Source: Vicinamibacteria bacterium
Lineage (GTDB): Bacteria > Acidobacteriota > Vicinamibacteria > Fen-336 > JAGNNV01
NCBI GenBank assembly: GCA_016650185.1
Contig: JAENWE010000065.1
Location: 1-7,805 of the forward strand
Direction: 5' to 3'
Length of the DNA: 7,805 nt
Both the position numbers and the translations under genes were made by a program. Position 1 is the stretch's first letter, and every line of letters begins with the position of its first letter. The notes beneath the pieces were generated by a model. That model saw nothing but the letters and a program-made list of their open reading frames with translations, had not been told where the DNA came from and made no database searches. Shown one piece after another: positions 4,972-7,805 of the stretch.

Positions 4972-7805
4972 ACCCCCGTCATGAGACCGCCGCCCGCGAC
5001 CAGGGGCCAGGGTTCGGATCACCACGTAGAGCACCGGAATGAAGATAATCGACAGAACGGTCGAGGCGAGCATGCCTCCGGCCACGGTTGTCCCGATGGA
5101 TTTGCGTCCACCCGCACCGGCCCCGCTGGCGAGCGCCAGGGGCAGCACCCCGAGGATGAAGGCGATGGACGTCATGAGGATCGGCCGGAGACGGATGCGC
5201 GATGCTTCGACCGCGGCTTCGACAATCGACAGTCCGCGGCCCCGCAGCTGTTCGGCGAACTCCACGATCAGAATGGAGTTCTTCGCAGCCAGACCCACCA
5301 GCAGAACCAGGCCCACCTGACAGAACACGTCGTTGGTGAATCCACGAACCCACTGGGCGGACAGCGCGCCGAAGACGGCGAGAGGCACGCCGAGCAGAAT
5401 GATGAGGGGCAGTACGAACGACTCGTATTGCGCGGCCAGCACCAGGTAGACGAGGATGACGCTGAGGGCGAAGATCGAGGCGGCCTGGGTGCCCGATTTG
5501 ATCTCCTCGAGGGACTGCCCGGCCCAGGCCGAAGTGAATCCGGCGGGGAGTCTCGTGGCCAGATCCTCCATGGCCAAAATGGCCTCGCCTGAGCTCATGC
5601 CCGGACCCGGAGTCCCGGTGATCTCGGCGGACCGGAACAGGTTGAAGTGGCTGATGACCGACGGCGCGGTGGTTTCGCTGAGAGTGACCACGGTGTCCAG
5701 CGAGATCATGTCGCCATTGGTCGCGCGAGCGTAGAGCTGCTTGAGGTCGGCGGGGCTCGATCGAAACTGCTGGTCGGCCTGAACGTAGACTCGATAGGCG
5801 CGGTTTGAGAAGTCGAAGTCGTTCACGTACTGTGAGCCCAGAAACACTCCCAGGGCGTCGGTGACTTCCTGCAATGGCAGGCCCAGGCTCCGGGCCTTGT
5901 CGCGATCGATGTCGACGAGCAGTTGCGGATCCGCGGCGCTGAATGCGCTGAAGAGCCCCTGAACCCTGCCACCCTGTCTCGCTTCACCCATCAGGCCGTT
6001 CATGGCGGCGGCGAGGCCCTCGAGATTGGTGGCGCCGGTCTGGTCGAGCAATTCGAACTGGAACCCGGCGAACGTCCCCAGTCCTTGAATCGAGGGAGGG
6101 GGGAAAGCGACCACGATCGCGCCCGGGATGCCGAACAGACGCCCGCGAAGGCGGCCCAGGACCGCGGCCAGGGAGTGCTCCGAACCCGGCCGATCGCCGT
6201 AGGGTTTGAGTGGCGCGAAGATCATTCCGTTGTTCGGGGCCGCGCCGGAAAAGCTGAAACCCATGACCGCGAAGGTGCCGAAGACATCGGGGTCGCTCAA
6301 GATGATGGCCTCGGCCTGCCTGGCGATGCCCGTAGAGTATTCGAGCGAGGCCCCCGGCGGAGCCTGCACCAGGACCATGAAATAGCCCTCGTCTTCCTCG
6401 GGAACGAAGGCGGAAGGGACCAGCCGATAGACGCCCCAGGTGGCGAGCAGGCTGCCCAGGAACAGGATGATCATGGCCGCGCGCATCCCCACCAACCGGC
6501 GCACCAGAGCCCCGTAGGCGACCGTCCCTTTGTCGACCATCCGGTTGAATGCGTTGAAGAACCTTCCGTGGGTGTGACTCTCCTTGTCGAGAAGGAGCGC
6601 CGAAAGAGCCGGAGTCAGGGTCACCGCGTTGAACACGGAGAGGACGACCGCGAAGGCGATGGTGAGCGAAAACTGTTGATACAGTCGGCCGGTCACGCCG
6701 GGGAAGAGGGCCACCGGGACGAACACCGCGACCAGCACCAGACCGATCACGATCACCGCGCCGAAGACCTCGCGCATGGCGTCGATCGACGCTTGTCGCG
6801 CCGACTTGTGGTATTCGCTCATGTGCCGCTCGATGTTCTCGATGACCACGATGGCGTCATCCACCACGATGCCGGTGGCGAGCACGATGCCGAACAGGGT
6901 CAGGGTATTGATGGAAAAACCGAAGAGTTTGATGAAGGCGAAGGTGCCGATGAGGGACACCGGGATGGTGATGGCGGGGATGACGGTGCTGCGCCAGTTC
7001 TGAAGAAAAAGGAACATGACCAGGATGACCAGCACAATCGCTGCTCCGAGAGTCTTGACCACCTCGATGATCGACTCGCGCACCACCACCACGTTGTCGA
7101 ACGCCACCGCCCACTCGAGGCCCGGGGGAAAGCTCTTCTCGAGCCGGGCCATCTCGGCCATGACCCCCTGAAAGACGTCCAGGGCGTTGGCGGAGGGGAG
7201 AAGAGTGATGCCGATGCCTTGTGCCTCCAGGCCCTGGAAGCGCAGATTGGAGGCGTAGGTTTCCGCTCCCAACTCGACTCGTCCCACGTCCTTGACCCGC
7301 ACCAGCGCCCCGCCCGGGCCCGTCTTGAGCACGACATTCTCGAACTCACTGGCTTCGGTCAGGCGGCCCATGGCGCGCACGCTGATCGTGAACATCTGCT
7401 CGGCTGAGGAGGGAGCCTCGCCCAGCGCCCCCGCCGCCACCTGGACGTTTTGCTCACGCAGCGCCCCCAGCACGTCTCCCGGGGTGATTCTCCGGCCCGC
7501 GAGCTTGGCCGGATCGAGCCACAACCGCATGGCAAATTTCCGCTCTCCGAAAATGATGACGTCGCCCACCCCGGCCACTCGTTTGATCGCATCGCGCACA
7601 TACTGGTCGATGTAGTTGCTGATGAACAGGCTGGAGTAGCGTTCGTCCCTGGAGAAGAAGCCCAGGCCGCCCATGAAGCCCGTGGTGTTCCTGATGACGC
7701 TCACACCGTTGGTGCGGACATCGGCGGGCAGGCGGCCCACCGCCTGGTTCACTCGGTTCTGAACATCGATGGCGGCGAGGTCCACGTCGCGATCGATGTC
7801 GAAAG
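3667..7805 (-). CDS. RND (HAE1-type) efflux permease fused in frame to a TolC-like outer membrane factor (N-terminus beyond window)
   Basis: One open frame runs from the window's right edge (FDIDRD, then GTG 7785) to a stop at 3667-3669. Numbering from 7785, residues 1-938 are the proton-driven inner-membrane pump of a tripartite drug/solute efflux system. Only about the first 95 residues, including TM1, are missing. Porter segments (DVQNRVNQAVGRLP at 7-20) lead to TM2 (248-265). TM4 carries the proton-relay pair Asp309-Asp310 in GIVVDDAIVVIENIER, and TM10 carries Lys835 in LAAKNSILIVEFA. The second periplasmic loop begins PSAFVPEEDEGYF (457-469), and TM12 is near 901-923. All catalytic features look intact. 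The frame then continues through an arginine-rich tail (RTLAPGRGRRSH, 924-935) and a signal-peptide-like stretch into a complete outer membrane factor (about 970-1372). In most systems these are separate genes. A periplasmic adaptor gene is expected upstream. The RND identity is very secure; a true single-chain product is less certain than two proteins joined by a sequence error. The substrate is unknown. Confidence 0.9.
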   Translation of the reverse strand, partial: FDIDRDVDLAAIDVQNRVNQAVGRLPADVRTNGVSVIRNTTGFMGGLGFFSRDERYSSLFISNYIDQYVRDAIKRVAGVGDVIIFGERKFAMRLWLDPAKLAGRRITPGDVLGALREQNVQVAAGALGEAPSSAEQMFTISVRAMGRLTEASEFENVVLKTGPGGALVRVKDVGRVELGAETYASNLRFQGLEAQGIGITLLPSANALDVFQGVMAEMARLEKSFPPGLEWAVAFDNVVVVRESIIEVVKTLGAAIVLVILVMFLFLQNWRSTVIPAITIPVSLIGTFAFIKLFGFSINTLTLFGIVLATGIVVDDAIVVIENIERHMSEYHKSARQASIDAMREVFGAVIVIGLVLVAVFVPVALFPGVTGRLYQQFSLTIAFAVVLSVFNAVTLTPALSALLLDKESHTHGRFFNAFNRMVDKGTVAYGALVRRLVGMRAAMIILFLGSLLATWGVYRLVPSAFVPEEDEGYFMVLVQAPPGASLEYSTGIARQAEAIILSDPDVFGTFAVMGFSFSGAAPNNGMIFAPLKPYGDRPGSEHSLAAVLGRLRGRLFGIPGAIVVAFPPPSIQGLGTFAGFQFELLDQTGATNLEGLAAAMNGLMGEARQGGRVQGLFSAFSAADPQLLVDIDRDKARSLGLPLQEVTDALGVFLGSQYVNDFDFSNRAYRVYVQADQQFRSSPADLKQLYARATNGDMISLDTVVTLSETTAPSVISHFNLFRSAEITGTPGPGMSSGEAILAMEDLATRLPAGFTSAWAGQSLEEIKSGTQAASIFALSVILVYLVLAAQYESFVLPLIILLGVPLAVFGALSAQWVRGFTNDVFCQVGLVLLVGLAAKNSILIVEFAEQLRGRGLSIVEAAVEASRIRLRPILMTSIAFILGVLPLALASGAGAGGRKSIGTTVAGGMLASTVLSIIFIPVLYVVIRTLAPGRGRRSHDGGVAEATATGPGGAGAAGVALLLTLSLAAPASAQEGSEPPIRKVAFQQAIDQALEKNPTVGLAATNILRSQGLLQQIRSGSLPRVTASIVNTTLDQAIAFDANVVQPRNQTTFGLSISAPILAAAQWAANSQAKDRLEVARLVSADARRQVAVSTAAAYLSVITQKRLVEIAARALDTAGAQFDYNRKRREGGIGSRLNELRAGQVVSTDETFLESSKLSLRRAQVALGVLLGEDGPIDTDGEPTFDVAPANLLDDLSARSDLRLLTAEQRASQNVLKGSSKDWWPTVSLTFDPHYLTPKGLFQPSKSWRLSLQLSQTIYNGGERKGVQFERQANAQATDFSLAQAQIQARAEVRNARTGVLAFERVLASARLAAEQANEVLKITITAFDAGASTNIEVIQAQGAARDVETAMAQAEDSLRQARFELLVALGRFPN

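Noticed and set aside
5923..7407. 494-residue plus-strand open frame opposite the RND pump, very rich in His, Asp, Glu and Gly
   Set aside because: It mirrors hydrophobic RND codons read in reverse, which gives strings such as HHHHVVERH. No start signal or domain supports it.
1..7805. Search for a defence system, CRISPR array, transposon ends, tRNA or phage integration site
   Set aside because: I found no repeat-spacer pattern, transposase, integrase, nuclease or toxin-like frame, and no cloverleaf. The coding content is accounted for by membrane transport, one regulator and one hydrolase.

Overview
The window is a GC-rich segment from a Gram-negative (diderm) bacterium. Three of its genes encode outer-membrane-type proteins: a DUF5916-type beta-barrel C-terminus, a TonB-dependent receptor remnant and a TolC-like outer membrane factor. 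The DUF5916-type end, the WYL/YafY regulator, the Tat-type dienelactone hydrolase and the HAE1-type RND pump together would suit Acidobacteriota or a similar soil or sediment lineage. This placement rests on recalled family resemblance and is weak. I see no tRNA, rRNA, CRISPR array, insertion sequence, phage gene or recognisable defence system.

Layout, left to right. Positions 1-387 (+) hold the last 128 codons of a large outer-membrane beta-barrel protein whose start lies outside the window. It converges on a TonB-dependent receptor remnant (440-1636, -), and a strong GC hairpin (388-418) sits between the two stop codons. The remnant has lost its signal peptide, TonB box and first part of the plug, and also appears to have lost a large internal, in-frame part of the barrel. 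Its open frame begins right at the ATG of the next gene, a WYL-domain transcriptional regulator (1681-2667, +). That regulator is split by a single in-frame TAA into an HTH half and a WYL half. It converges on a Tat-type dienelactone hydrolase gene (2689-3579, -). The rest of the window (3667-7805, -) is one open frame. It joins an RND efflux permease, whose first ~95 residues lie beyond the window, to a complete TolC-like outer membrane factor through an internal signal-peptide-like segment. Gaps between genes are short (21-87 bases), so no gene-free stretch exceeds 300 bases.

How the genes work together. The RND and outer membrane factor parts are two of the three components of a tripartite efflux pump. 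The usual periplasmic adaptor is not in view and would be expected upstream on the minus strand, beyond position 7805. The hydrolase follows on the same strand after 87 bases and could be co-transcribed, but it has its own good ribosome binding site. The regulator might control its neighbours, but nothing here shows an operator.

The points most worth checking are the RND-TolC fusion and the cluster of lesions at 440-2667 (truncated and internally deleted receptor, nonsense-split regulator). The lesions could be real decay or assembly and consensus errors. I do not see evidence of an undescribed multi-gene system.
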